Source: Streptococcus parasanguinis (GTDB taxonomy: Bacteria > Bacillota > Bacilli > Lactobacillales > Streptococcaceae). From it: 24,576 nucleotides of DNA. Below are positions 7,426 to 14,806 of the stretch, piece after piece (position 1 is the first letter of the stretch; each line of letters begins with the position of its first letter). Where the stretch lies: contig JAGZKI010000037.1 of the NCBI GenBank assembly GCA_018365265.1, positions 1-24,576 of the forward strand, given 5' to 3'. The translations under genes and the position numbers were made by a program. The notes below the pieces were generated by a model, which was given only the letters and a program-made list of their open reading frames with translations, ran no database searches and had not been told where the DNA came from.

Positions 7426-7635
7426 ATGAAATATAGTAAACTAGGCTGGGAAGAAGTTAGTAAGTTTGAGGAAATAAAAGGTTATGGACAACATATTTGG
7501 CGACATCATGAGAAATATTTTTTTGTTACAGATGAAGGGGGAATAGCTGAACAGAGGGTAGTCTATGAATTCCCATTAGAACTATTTCAATCACCCTACC
7601 AAGTTTTTCTGAGTTACTTGAAAAGTCTAACTTAA
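7426..7635 (+). pseudogene. Broken immunity gene, repeat family A, copy 6
   Basis: Homology to copies 1 and 4 runs from ATGAAATATAGTAAACTAGG (start chosen by alignment; an in-frame ATG lies two codons upstream at 7420) through GYGQHIWRHHEKYFF and EGGIAEQRVVYEFPLELFQ. It then stops abruptly and the frame closes after 14 unrelated residues beside the ISL3 remnant. Upstream, 7398-7425 still resembles the toxin tail before copy 1. A truncated product lacking the C-terminal half is unlikely to work. Confidence 0.7.
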
Positions 7636-8025
7636 TTTGACAATTTAGGCAATAAAGAAATCCTAGACAAGCTTTTGAGCTATTCAGAAGACTTGAAATA
7701 CCACTATAATCTCTATCAGCTCTTGCTTTTTCACCTTCAGAATAAGGAACCAGAGAAATTTTTTGGACTCATTGAAGACAATATAAAGAAGGTTCATTCT
7801 CTTTTTCAGACTGTCTTTAAAACATTTCTAAAGGACAAAGGGAAAATCATCAATGACCTTCAGTTATCCTATTCCAACGCAAAATTGGAAGCGACTAATA
7901 ATCTCATCAAACTTATCAAACGAAATGCCTTTGGTTTTCGGAACTTTGAAAACTTCAAGAAGTGAATTTTCATCGCTCTGAATATCAAAAAAGAAAGGAC
8001 GAAATTTGTCCTTTCTCGAGCTTAG
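7636..8025 (+). pseudogene. 3' fragment of an ISL3-family transposase
   Basis: From 7636 the frame encodes the C-terminal part of an ISL3 (IS1167/IS1193-like) transposase: FDNLGNKEILDKLLSYSEDL, later KLEATNNLIKLIKRNAFGFR and NFENFKK. At 7963 a TGA replaces what is normally an arginine codon (CGA). The frame then continues IFIALNIKKERTKFVLSRA to a TAG at 8023, which is the usual family end. The N-terminal two thirds, including most of the catalytic core, are missing. Inactive. Confidence 0.85.
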
Positions 8026-8033
8026 CTTTTCTT

Positions 8034-8060
8034 CAACCCACTAAAGTTGACAAAGAGCCG
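8034..8060 (+). mobile_element. Right terminal inverted repeat of the ISL3-family remnant
   Basis: The bases ending AAAGTTGACAAAGAGCC follow the transposase stop directly and look like the terminal repeat of streptococcal ISL3 elements (GGCTCTTTGTCAAC on the other strand). No matching left end is visible upstream, so only one side of the element survives. Confidence 0.6.
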
Positions 8061-8145
8061 TAGATTTTAGGTATTTACCTTGTCTACTTAAGAGGTATCA
8101 TATCATCGAGATAAAGGTGATTTGTTTGTTCCTAAAAATTAGGTT

Positions 8146-10410
8146 TTAGGTTTGACTTGTGGCAACTTCTGGAAAAAGCTTGTCTAGGATTTTTGGAGTG
8201 ATAGCTTGTCCAGGACCTTCAGCACAATAGGTGTGAATATACATAGCGGGATTGAAGTTGAGCTCGATACAAGTGAAATGAGGTTTTTCCTTGCTAGCAG
8301 GCTGAGTTTTATCTGGAATGATGAGGTCAACCCCGCAAGCCCAGGCCCCCATGCTAGTTGCCATAGCTGCTGCCAATTCTTGGTAAGAGGAATCTATTGT
8401 CTCAGTGACATCAATAGAGTCACCACCCGTAGAAATGTTGGAGTTACGGCGGAGATTGACCTTTTTCCCTTCTGGGAGAATATCATCAGGTGCATAACCT
8501 TGCTGAGTCAACATCAATTGTTCGATGTCTCCTAGCTTAATGATTTCCAGAGGTGAGCGGTGGTCACGGCCTCGCAATGGATTGGCATTTTTCTGAGCGA
8601 CTAATTCACGAATGGTGTGTTTGCCATCACCGACAACATTAGCAGCGACACGAAGGAGGACAGACTCACAACGCCCGTCCAGAATGAAGAAACGGTATTC
8701 GGTTCCTGGGATAAATTCTTCAACAAGAACAGCTGTATCTTCTGCAAAGGCAATCTCGAGAGCTTTCTTATAGTTATCAAGGCTGGCAGGCTCTTGGAAA
8801 ATGGAAATGCCCAGACCGAAGTTGGTTGATTTTGGTTTAACCACAATTTGCTTGCCCTTGATAAGAGGATAGTAGGCTAGACCTTGTTCTAGACTGGTAA
8901 ATTCGTCGCCGGCAGGGACAGGGAAGCCAGCATCAGCCAGGATTTTTTTGGTCACGGTTTTATTAGCCATGGCAAGAGGAACTACATAGTTGTCTTTTGA
9001 GGTCATGTTACCATTTTTGACGTACTCAACATGATCTTTATGCCAGAGTTTAAGGAATTGATCCTGCTCATCTAGGATTTCAAAATGAAGCCCTTTTTGA
9101 ATGGCATCAAAGAGCAGCATCTGGGTAGAAAGTTCCATCTCCTCATAACCCTTAAGGGCATAGTGGGCAGTCCAGTCGTAATCATGATAGGCAAGCGCCT
9201 TGTCAAGGGCAAAGTCAGAAAGGGACTTGTCTTTGATATGAGGAAGAAGTTGAGCAGCTAGTGTCTGACTGGAATCTGCAAAGGCATCTTTAACTTGTTT
9301 GACCAGCCCTTGATGATAGTCACCAAGCCCAAAATGTTGCACCAGTTGGTCTAGAGCTGTCGTAATGTTCTGAGTTTCAGCTTCAGAAGGTAGAGGTTCT
9401 AAAGGATGAGAGAGGGCAATTTTTTCATTCAGCGCGTGACCTTGAGCCAGAGCCTGATCAACATTTTCAGGGGCATCCAGCCAGAGGAAGGCTAGAAGGA
9501 GTAGGTGTACGGTATCCATGGTAGTTTGGCTAATACCGATACGCTCAAAGGGGTTGAGGTCGAAGTTACGGAATTCTAGGTAGGTGATTCCCTTGTCAAG
9601 GAAGGAGCGATTAACCTTTTGTCCACGGAAACGAACAGCCGAGTAAAATTCCTTTTCCGCAATCAAATCACCTTGTTCGATATAGTTTTCGATGGCAGAG
9701 ACATAGTCTTCTAGGCTTGCAAAAGATACTTGTATTTCTTCCTTATTGACATAGCCGTGGTCACTGTTACGGAAGGAACGCACAGGTTCTGGAACTTCTT
9801 GGTCGAAGAATCCTTGCTCAGCAATAGGTGCAGCCCCAAAAAGATAGGTAATCACCCAACGGTAGCGCAAATAGTTCTGAGCCAGCTTAAGATAGAGGGC
9901 GTTTTTGAAAGCAATTATATCAATCTGGTCACTTTCTTGGAATAGGGCTTCAACCAAATCTTTCCCTAGTTCCATATTATAGTGGATACCTGAGATAGCT
10001 TGTAGTTTAGTTCCGTATTTTTCGGCCAGGTAGTTACGATAATGGCGTTCAAATTCATTTTCCAGTTGGGCAACTTGGATTTCTTGGGCGTTGATACGAG
10101 GAGGCATGGACAAGGGCCAGAGAAGTTCATCTTTACTGATGGAACGTCCAGCTACATCGGTAATGGCTCCAAGAAATCGACGAGCCTCAGTGGTAGATTT
10201 AGCAACTGGTGTGATGAGTTCCATCTGAAACTCACAAAAATCTGTTTGAATATAAGGGTGGAAACTTCGAGCTCCTAGCCATGAAGGGTGAGGCGTATGT
10301 GCTAATTTTCCCTGTCTATCGACACGAAGACTTTCGCGTTCAATTCCAAAGTTAGCTTGAAGGATAGGGCTAGTAGGCTCCAGCTTTTGAAGCAGTTGAT
10401 TTATAGTCAT
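8146..10410 (-). CDS. gshF: Bifunctional glutamate-cysteine ligase/glutathione synthetase
   Basis: A 754-aa fused enzyme that makes glutathione in the cytosol from glutamate, cysteine and glycine with two ATP. The N-terminal ~470 residues are the glutamate-cysteine ligase part (GIERESLRV at 22-30, ELITPVAKSTTEARRFLG, FRNFDLNPFER). The C-terminal ~270 are an ATP-grasp domain (VVKPKSTNFGLGISIF, VLVEEFIPGTEYRFF, ending ELNFNPAMYIH). Length matches streptococcal GshF. Start supported by AAGGTG upstream of the ATG. It is convergent with the ISL3 remnant and divergent from the IS3 remnant, so an island bracketed by dead insertion elements. A short stem at about 8129-8147 has no T-run, so its terminator is unclear. 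Confidence 0.95.
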   Translation of the reverse strand: MTINQLLQKLEPTSPILQANFGIERESLRVDRQGKLAHTPHPSWLGARSFHPYIQTDFCEFQMELITPVAKSTTEARRFLGAITDVAGRSISKDELLWPLSMPPRINAQEIQVAQLENEFERHYRNYLAEKYGTKLQAISGIHYNMELGKDLVEALFQESDQIDIIAFKNALYLKLAQNYLRYRWVITYLFGAAPIAEQGFFDQEVPEPVRSFRNSDHGYVNKEEIQVSFASLEDYVSAIENYIEQGDLIAEKEFYSAVRFRGQKVNRSFLDKGITYLEFRNFDLNPFERIGISQTTMDTVHLLLLAFLWLDAPENVDQALAQGHALNEKIALSHPLEPLPSEAETQNITTALDQLVQHFGLGDYHQGLVKQVKDAFADSSQTLAAQLLPHIKDKSLSDFALDKALAYHDYDWTAHYALKGYEEMELSTQMLLFDAIQKGLHFEILDEQDQFLKLWHKDHVEYVKNGNMTSKDNYVVPLAMANKTVTKKILADAGFPVPAGDEFTSLEQGLAYYPLIKGKQIVVKPKSTNFGLGISIFQEPASLDNYKKALEIAFAEDTAVLVEEFIPGTEYRFFILDGRCESVLLRVAANVVGDGKHTIRELVAQKNANPLRGRDHRSPLEIIKLGDIEQLMLTQQGYAPDDILPEGKKVNLRRNSNISTGGDSIDVTETIDSSYQELAAAMATSMGAWACGVDLIIPDKTQPASKEKPHFTCIELNFNPAMYIHTYCAEGPGQAITPKILDKLFPEVATSQT

Positions 10411-10445
10411 AGAGTCACCTTTTCATCTAATGTTAGTGATAGTCT

Positions 10446-10451
10446 ATTATA
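10446..10451 (-). promoter_or_regulatory. Probable -10 element of gshF
   Basis: Minus strand TATAAT, about 35 bases before the gshF ATG. The nearest -35-like sequence (AAGTTG, 10467-10472) has short spacing, so an activator or a weak promoter is possible. Confidence 0.4.
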
Positions 10452-10683
10452 AATAGGAGAAGAAAACAACTTTCCGCTACGGTTAAGGGGAATTTCCGAA
10501 TGTTTCAGATAAGAATTCTTAAAACCAATTGTTTTTTAGCTCTATTATATGCAAAAATTGTAAAATACCCACTGATTTTTATGTAAAATGTTATTTCTCT
10601 TGGAATTTAAATCAAATTAGCCTATACTAATGACGTATATATGAGAACGAAAGAATCCCTAGGGTCGGCACTGCACCCATAAA

Positions 10684-11296
10684 ATGAGACACAAGAAAAC
10701 ACTCCTGTTGAATTCTGGTAAACTAGAAACAGGGGTGTTTTGTTATGGTCAAAAAGCATATTCAGTAGAAACTAAACTAGCCTGTATCGAAATGAAGAAG
10801 GCAGGCAAATCAAATAAAGTTATCATGGATACCCTCAGCATCAAAAATGCTAGTCAGGCCAAGACCTGGTAGCGATGGTATCAGAATGATGAATTGTACC
10901 GTTTCCAACAACCCGTGGGGAAACAATATACTTATGGTAATGGGATGAAACAGTTATCTGAAGTGGAACAGTTACGTTTGCAGGTAGAATTACTAAAAAA
11001 GTATCAGAACTTGATAAGAGAATCGACAAAGTAAGTCTTATCAAGCTAGTAGAAGAGTATAAGAAAACGTGCCCTGTATCGATTATTTTAGAATGTTTCG
11101 GCGTCAAACGCTCCACCTTTATCGCTGGAAACAGGAGTGTAAGAATTCTCAGAAAAGAGGCGAAATAGCAGATAATGGCTGTATCGAATGGTTTCACTCT
11201 GTTCTCAAGTCTGAAACCTTCTATCTCCATAAGTGGAGAAACATAACTGAAGATAGTCTAACAGATATTGTCAAAAATTTCATCATATTTTATCCT
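10684..11296 (+). mobile_element. Decayed IS3-family insertion element
   Basis: An imperfect hairpin near 10700-10742 (AACACTCCTGTT / AAACAGGGGTGTTT) resembles the left end of IS3-type elements. orfA begins at the ATG 10745 but a one-base loss in the following A-run shifts the frame, and a TAG (10870) interrupts after QAKTW. orfA residues continue WRWYQNDELYRFQQPVG up to 11034. orfB starts (KRIDKVSLIKLVEEYKK, FGVKRST), is frameshifted again, then jumps to the far C-terminus (DNGCIEWFHSVLKSETFY). The catalytic core between is deleted, and the right end is lost where immunity-gene sequence begins at about 11297. Not mobile. Confidence 0.8.
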
Positions 11297-11323
11297 GATA
11301 ATTATGTATCACCATTGAAATAG
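11297..11323 (+). pseudogene. 3' end of an immunity family A gene fused to IS3 orfB
   Basis: The last eight codons encode DNYVSPLK, corresponding to the DDYVSPLK end of the immunity copies at 3473-6831, and end with the same TAG. Upstream in the same frame is IS3 orfB, giving a short chimeric frame (about 11069-11323) without coding sense. It is the scar of an IS insertion or recombination into another immunity copy. Confidence 0.75.
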
Positions 11324-11330
11324 CCTGCGT

Positions 11331-11433
11331 GGAACTTGTTTAGACACCGTTAGTTGTGGACAAGTTTCTTTTTTTATTTTAGGTGCACTAGATGAATCTC
11401 TCTCAAAATGTGTTGAAAATATAAATAGAACTC
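11331..11433 (+). pseudogene. Second copy of the unassigned toxin remnant
   Basis: In frame with the copy at 6839-7003 it encodes GTCLDTVSCGQVSFFILG and then ALDESLSKCVENINRT. Most differences from the first copy keep residue character, so the domain was under selection before decay. It breaks off where NADAR-derived DNA starts. Confidence 0.6.
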
Positions 11434-11500
11434 TGGCTTTCTCCTAATGCAAGTACGGGAAGAGTTGAAAAACTCCAACCTGTAACCTCTCCTCTAGCTA
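11434..11500 (+). pseudogene. 3' tail of a second NADAR gene
   Basis: From about 11434 the bases closely match 6227-6294, covering the last 15 or so codons of the NADAR gene (LLMQVREELKN, with the stop) and the CTCTCCTCTAGCTATTCC beyond it. Homology ends at the promoter of the aminopeptidase gene. Confidence 0.75.
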
Positions 11501-11514
11501 TTCCACCTATTTCA

Positions 11515-11523
11515 TGCTAGAAT
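11515..11523 (+). promoter_or_regulatory. Probable extended -10 promoter of the M42 aminopeptidase gene
   Basis: TGCTAGAAT, a TGn-extended -10 about 25 bases before the start codon. No clear -35. It sits right after the NADAR-derived debris, so the accessory DNA ends at the edge of this promoter. Confidence 0.45.
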
Positions 11524-11548
11524 AAAGAAAAACACATTTGGAGGCATT

Positions 11549-12586
11549 ATGAATCAGACAGTGACTTATTTGCAGGAATTGACAGCCATTCCTTCCCCGA
11601 CCGGTTTTACACGGGAGATCGCAGACTATTTGGTCAAAACCATTGAAGGCTTTGGGTACGAAGTAACTCGGACTGCTAAGGGTGGCGTGAATGTGACCAT
11701 TCCTGGTGTGATCACAGACAAGCAACGCTACGTCACAGCCCATGTGGATACCTTGGGGGCTATTGTCCGCGCTGTGAAAGCAGATGGCCGCCTCAAGCTG
11801 GACCGTATCGGTGGTTTCCCTTGGAATATGATTGAAGGGGAAAATTGTACGGTCCATGTGGCTAATACCGGAAAGACCCATTCGGGTACGATTTTGGTCC
11901 ATCAGACTTCTTGCCACGTCTACAAGGAGGCGGGGACTGTCGAGCGGACCCAGGACAATATGGAAGTCCGTCTGGATGAAAAAGTAACCAATGAAAAAGA
12001 AACTCGTGCCCTTGGCATTGAAGTGGGTGATTTTGTCAGCTTTGATCCCCGAACCATTGTGACAGATACTGGCTTTATCAAATCTCGTCATCTAGATGAC
12101 AAGGTGAGTGCGGCGATTCTCTTGAATCTTCTGCGCGTGTACAAGGAAGAACAGATCCAATTGCCAGTAACGACCACCTTTGCCTTTTCAGTCTTTGAAG
12201 AAGTGGGGCACGGGGCTAATTCTAGTATTCCAGCTGAAGTGGTCGAATACTTGGCAGTGGATATGGGGGCTATGGGAGATGACCAAGCGACGGATGAATA
12301 CACGGTATCCATCTGTGTCAAAGACGCTTCTGGACCGTATCACTACGAATTCCGTCAGCATTTGGTAGCCTTGGCAAAAGCCCAAGAAATTCCTTATAAG
12401 TTGGACATCTATCCTTTCTATGGATCGGATGCATCTGCAGCCATGAGCGCAGGAGCAGAAGTCAAACATGCTCTTCTTGGAGCAGGGATCGAATCTAGCC
12501 ACTCATATGAGCGGACTCACTTGGATTCTGTAGTCGCAACAGAGCGCATGGTCGATGCCTACCTCAAGAGCGACTTAGTAGATTAA
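11549..12586 (+). CDS. M42-family metallo-aminopeptidase
   Basis: A 345-aa cytosolic di-metal aminopeptidase of the M42 (FrvX/PepA/YsdC) family that trims N-terminal residues from short peptides. Metal and catalytic residues are all visible: His65 in AHVD, Asp183 in SRHLDDK, the Glu217-Glu218 pair in FEEVGHG, Asp238 in VDMGAMG, and His324 in SYERTHLDS. Length is normal. The ATG follows a strong ribosome site (GGAGG). It is followed by its own terminator, so it is monocistronic. Glutamyl (PepA-type) specificity is plausible in lactic acid bacteria but not proven by sequence. Confidence 0.92.
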   Translation: MNQTVTYLQELTAIPSPTGFTREIADYLVKTIEGFGYEVTRTAKGGVNVTIPGVITDKQRYVTAHVDTLGAIVRAVKADGRLKLDRIGGFPWNMIEGENCTVHVANTGKTHSGTILVHQTSCHVYKEAGTVERTQDNMEVRLDEKVTNEKETRALGIEVGDFVSFDPRTIVTDTGFIKSRHLDDKVSAAILLNLLRVYKEEQIQLPVTTTFAFSVFEEVGHGANSSIPAEVVEYLAVDMGAMGDDQATDEYTVSICVKDASGPYHYEFRQHLVALAKAQEIPYKLDIYPFYGSDASAAMSAGAEVKHALLGAGIESSHSYERTHLDSVVATERMVDAYLKSDLVD

Positions 12587-12593
12587 AAATTGG

Positions 12594-12617
12594 AACTACT
12601 CTCCGGAGTAGTTTTTT
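12594..12617 (+). terminator. Rho-independent terminator of the M42 peptidase gene
   Basis: Perfect 8-bp stem AACTACTC / GAGTAGTT with a four-base loop, followed by a run of T residues, starting 8 bases after the stop codon. Confidence 0.9.
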
Positions 12618-12663
12618 ATAAACTAAAATTTTCTGAAAATTCCTTTTCTTCTGAAAATCTTTG

Positions 12664-12672
12664 TGGTATAAT
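12664..12672 (+). promoter_or_regulatory. Extended -10 promoter of the peptide-binding lipoprotein gene
   Basis: TGGTATAAT, a perfect TGn-extended -10, 36 bases before the ATG. The -35 region is poor. Confidence 0.65.
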
Positions 12673-12708
12673 CTTAAAATAAACTTAAAATTTCTTAAGG
12701 AGTTTTAC

Positions 12709-14694
12709 ATGAAAAAAAGAAATGTCATTGCACTTGCGGGAGTTGCCCTCCTTTCAGCAGGTATCCTAGCGGCTTGTTCTGGTGGTTCTAAATCATCTAG
12801 CTCAAGCAACGGCCAAAAATTCTCATATGTCTATGAGACGGAGCCTGAAAACTTGAACTATATCACATCTGGTAAAGCAGCAACCCATGAAATCACAGGG
12901 AACTTGATTGATGGTTTGTTTGAAAATGACAAGTACGGAAATTTGGTTCCTTCTCTTGCAAAAGATTGGACAGTTTCTAAAGATGGTTTGACTTATACCT
13001 ATAAACTTCGTGATGATGCTAAATGGTATGATTCAGAAGGGGAAGAGTACGCAGATGTAACAGCTAAAGATTTCGTAACAGGAATCAAATATGCGGCTGA
13101 TAACAAATCAGAAATGCTCTACATTATCCAAGATTCTATCAAAGGTTTGAACGACTACGTCAGCGGAAAAAATAAAGATTTCTCTGCTGTAGGAATTAAA
13201 GCAGTTGATGATCATACCCTTCAAGTTACTTTGAACCAGGCAGAGCCTTTCTGGAATTCTAAATTGACTCTTGGAATTACCTTCCCAGTTAACGAGAAAT
13301 TCGTGAAATCAAAAGGGGATAAATTCGCCCAAGCAAGTGACACTAGCTCTCTTCTTTACAATGGTCCTTACATCTTGAAGAGCTTCACTTCTAAATCATC
13401 TATCGAGATGAGCAAGAATGAAAACTACTGGGATAAAGACAATGTTCACATCACAGATGTTAAGCTAGAGTATTATGATGGTCAAGACCAAAGTAAATTG
13501 GCCAACTCATTTGAGGACAACGCTCTTAGCCTTGCTAAATTGTTCCCAACTGGACCTGGATTTACAGACCAAGCTAAGAAGTTTAAAGATGAAATCATCT
13601 ACACTCCACAAGATGCCAGCACCTTCGTGATCGGAGTCAATATCGACCGTCAGTCATACAAGTACACTAAAAAAACAACAGATGAAGAAAAATCATCTAC
13701 TAAGAAAGCTCTTTTGAACAAGGACTTCCGTCAAGCAATCAGTTTTGCCTTCGACCGTGAATCTTATGCTGCCCAAGCAAATGGTAAAGATGGAGCAAGC
13801 AAACTGATCCGTAACTTGTACATCCCACCTACATTCGTTCAAGCAGATGGCAAGACCTTCGGTGAGATGGTTAAATCTGAGTTGGTGACTTATGGAGACG
13901 AGTGGAAAGATGCAAATCTTGACGATGGTCAAAATGGTCTTTACAACGCAAAACAAGCCAAAGAAGAGTTTGCGAAAGCGAAATCTGCACTTGAAGCAGA
14001 TGGCGTGAAATTCCCAATCCACTTGGATATGCCAGTTGACCAAACGACTCCATCGAAGGTTCAACGTGCTCAATCCTTCAAACAATCAGTTGAAAGCTCA
14101 CTTGGAAAAGACAACGTCGTTGTCGACATCCATATGGTATCCAAAGAAGATCTCTTGAACGTGACCCTCTTTGCTGCTAAAGCAGAAGACGAAGACTGGG
14201 ATATCTCAGATAATGTTGGATGGAGCCCTGACTACCAAGACCCATCAACTTACATGGATATCTTGAAAGCTTCATCTGGGGAAAATACTCGTACTTTCTT
14301 TGGATTTGACCCAAGCGAAAACAATGAGGCAGCTAAGAAAGTTGGCTTGTACGACTTTGAGAAGATGGTAACGGAAGCAGGAGCTGAAACAAAGGATCTT
14401 AACAAACGTTTTGAGAAATATGCAGCAGCTCAAGCTTGGTTGACAGATAGTGCCTTGGTAATTCCTACAACATCTAAGACTGGTCGTCCATTCTTGACTC
14501 GTGTAGAACCATTCTCAGCACCATTCGGCTGGACCGGTGGTAAAGGGAAAGACAACGTTGTCTATAAAGGCATGAAGCTTCAAGACAAGGCTGTAACAAC
14601 CGAAGACTACAATAAAGCTCTTGAAAAATGGAAGAAAGAGCAAGCGGAGTCTAACCAAAAAGCTCAAGAAGAATTAAAAGATCATGTGAAATAA
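12709..14694 (+). CDS. Oligopeptide-binding lipoprotein (OppA/AliA-like)
   Basis: A 661-aa substrate-binding protein of the SBP_bac_5 class (AmiA/AliA/AliB/HppA type), which captures extracellular peptides for an Opp/Ami importer. The ATG at 12709 is chosen because AAGGAG lies just before it and a clear signal peptide begins there (MKKRNVIALAGVALLSAG). The lipobox LAAC gives lipidated Cys23, followed by a serine-rich linker. The mature part has the family features, such as the N-terminal EPENLNYITSGKA, NGPYILKSF and NVGWSPDYQDPSTYMDILK. No permease or ATPase genes adjoin it, so like AliA/AliB it probably feeds an importer encoded elsewhere. Own promoter and terminator flank it. Confidence 0.93.
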   Translation: MKKRNVIALAGVALLSAGILAACSGGSKSSSSSNGQKFSYVYETEPENLNYITSGKAATHEITGNLIDGLFENDKYGNLVPSLAKDWTVSKDGLTYTYKLRDDAKWYDSEGEEYADVTAKDFVTGIKYAADNKSEMLYIIQDSIKGLNDYVSGKNKDFSAVGIKAVDDHTLQVTLNQAEPFWNSKLTLGITFPVNEKFVKSKGDKFAQASDTSSLLYNGPYILKSFTSKSSIEMSKNENYWDKDNVHITDVKLEYYDGQDQSKLANSFEDNALSLAKLFPTGPGFTDQAKKFKDEIIYTPQDASTFVIGVNIDRQSYKYTKKTTDEEKSSTKKALLNKDFRQAISFAFDRESYAAQANGKDGASKLIRNLYIPPTFVQADGKTFGEMVKSELVTYGDEWKDANLDDGQNGLYNAKQAKEEFAKAKSALEADGVKFPIHLDMPVDQTTPSKVQRAQSFKQSVESSLGKDNVVVDIHMVSKEDLLNVTLFAAKAEDEDWDISDNVGWSPDYQDPSTYMDILKASSGENTRTFFGFDPSENNEAAKKVGLYDFEKMVTEAGAETKDLNKRFEKYAAAQAWLTDSALVIPTTSKTGRPFLTRVEPFSAPFGWTGGKGKDNVVYKGMKLQDKAVTTEDYNKALEKWKKEQAESNQKAQEELKDHVK

Positions 14695-14704
14695 ACATCT
14701 TTTG

Positions 14705-14731
14705 ATCGAGGCAAATTTGCCTCGATTTTTT
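14705..14731 (+). terminator. Rho-independent terminator of the peptide-binding protein gene
   Basis: A fully self-complementary 22-base inverted repeat (ATCGAGGCAAA / TTTGCCTCGAT) followed by T residues, 10 bases after the stop. Confidence 0.92.
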
Positions 14732-14743
14732 CTTGGAAAGAAA

Positions 14744-14772
14744 TTGATATAAAAGCGCTTACATAGTATAAT
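14744..14772 (+). promoter_or_regulatory. Sigma-A promoter of the surface PepX-like gene
   Basis: TTGATA (-35, 14744-14749) and TATAAT (-10, 14767-14772) are separated by exactly 17 bases, one of the best promoters in the window. The start codon follows 34 bases after the -10. Confidence 0.8.
14750..14763 (+). promoter_or_regulatory. cre-like CcpA operator within the promoter spacer
   Basis: TAAAAGCGCTTACA matches the consensus TGWAANCGNTNWCA at every defined position except the second. It fills the spacer between -35 and -10, where bound CcpA would block polymerase. Predicts carbon catabolite repression of the peptidase. Confidence 0.65.
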
Positions 14773-14806
14773 GGGAGTGTTGATTATAAAAAGTTAGGAG
14801 ACTGAC

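Noticed and set aside
7296..7436. A 46-codon open frame (MNLRICYDKSIEIQLFKELL...) before immunity copy 6
   Set aside because: No ribosome site and no recognisable sequence; the DNA alignment with the other toxin tails is in a different frame, which is closed by stops. Probably fortuitous in AT-rich DNA.
8100..8147. Terminator for gshF from the CCTAAAA / TTTTAGG stem
   Set aside because: The stem is short and AT-rich and no T-run follows on the minus strand.
8206..10278. Several plus-strand open frames inside gshF
   Set aside because: They lie antisense to a clearly identified enzyme, have no ribosome sites, and follow from its codon use.
10684..10872. A 62-codon frame starting MRHKKTLLLNSGK as a gene
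   Set aside because: Its first 20 codons are the IS3 left-end hairpin and the rest is frameshifted, prematurely stopped orfA.
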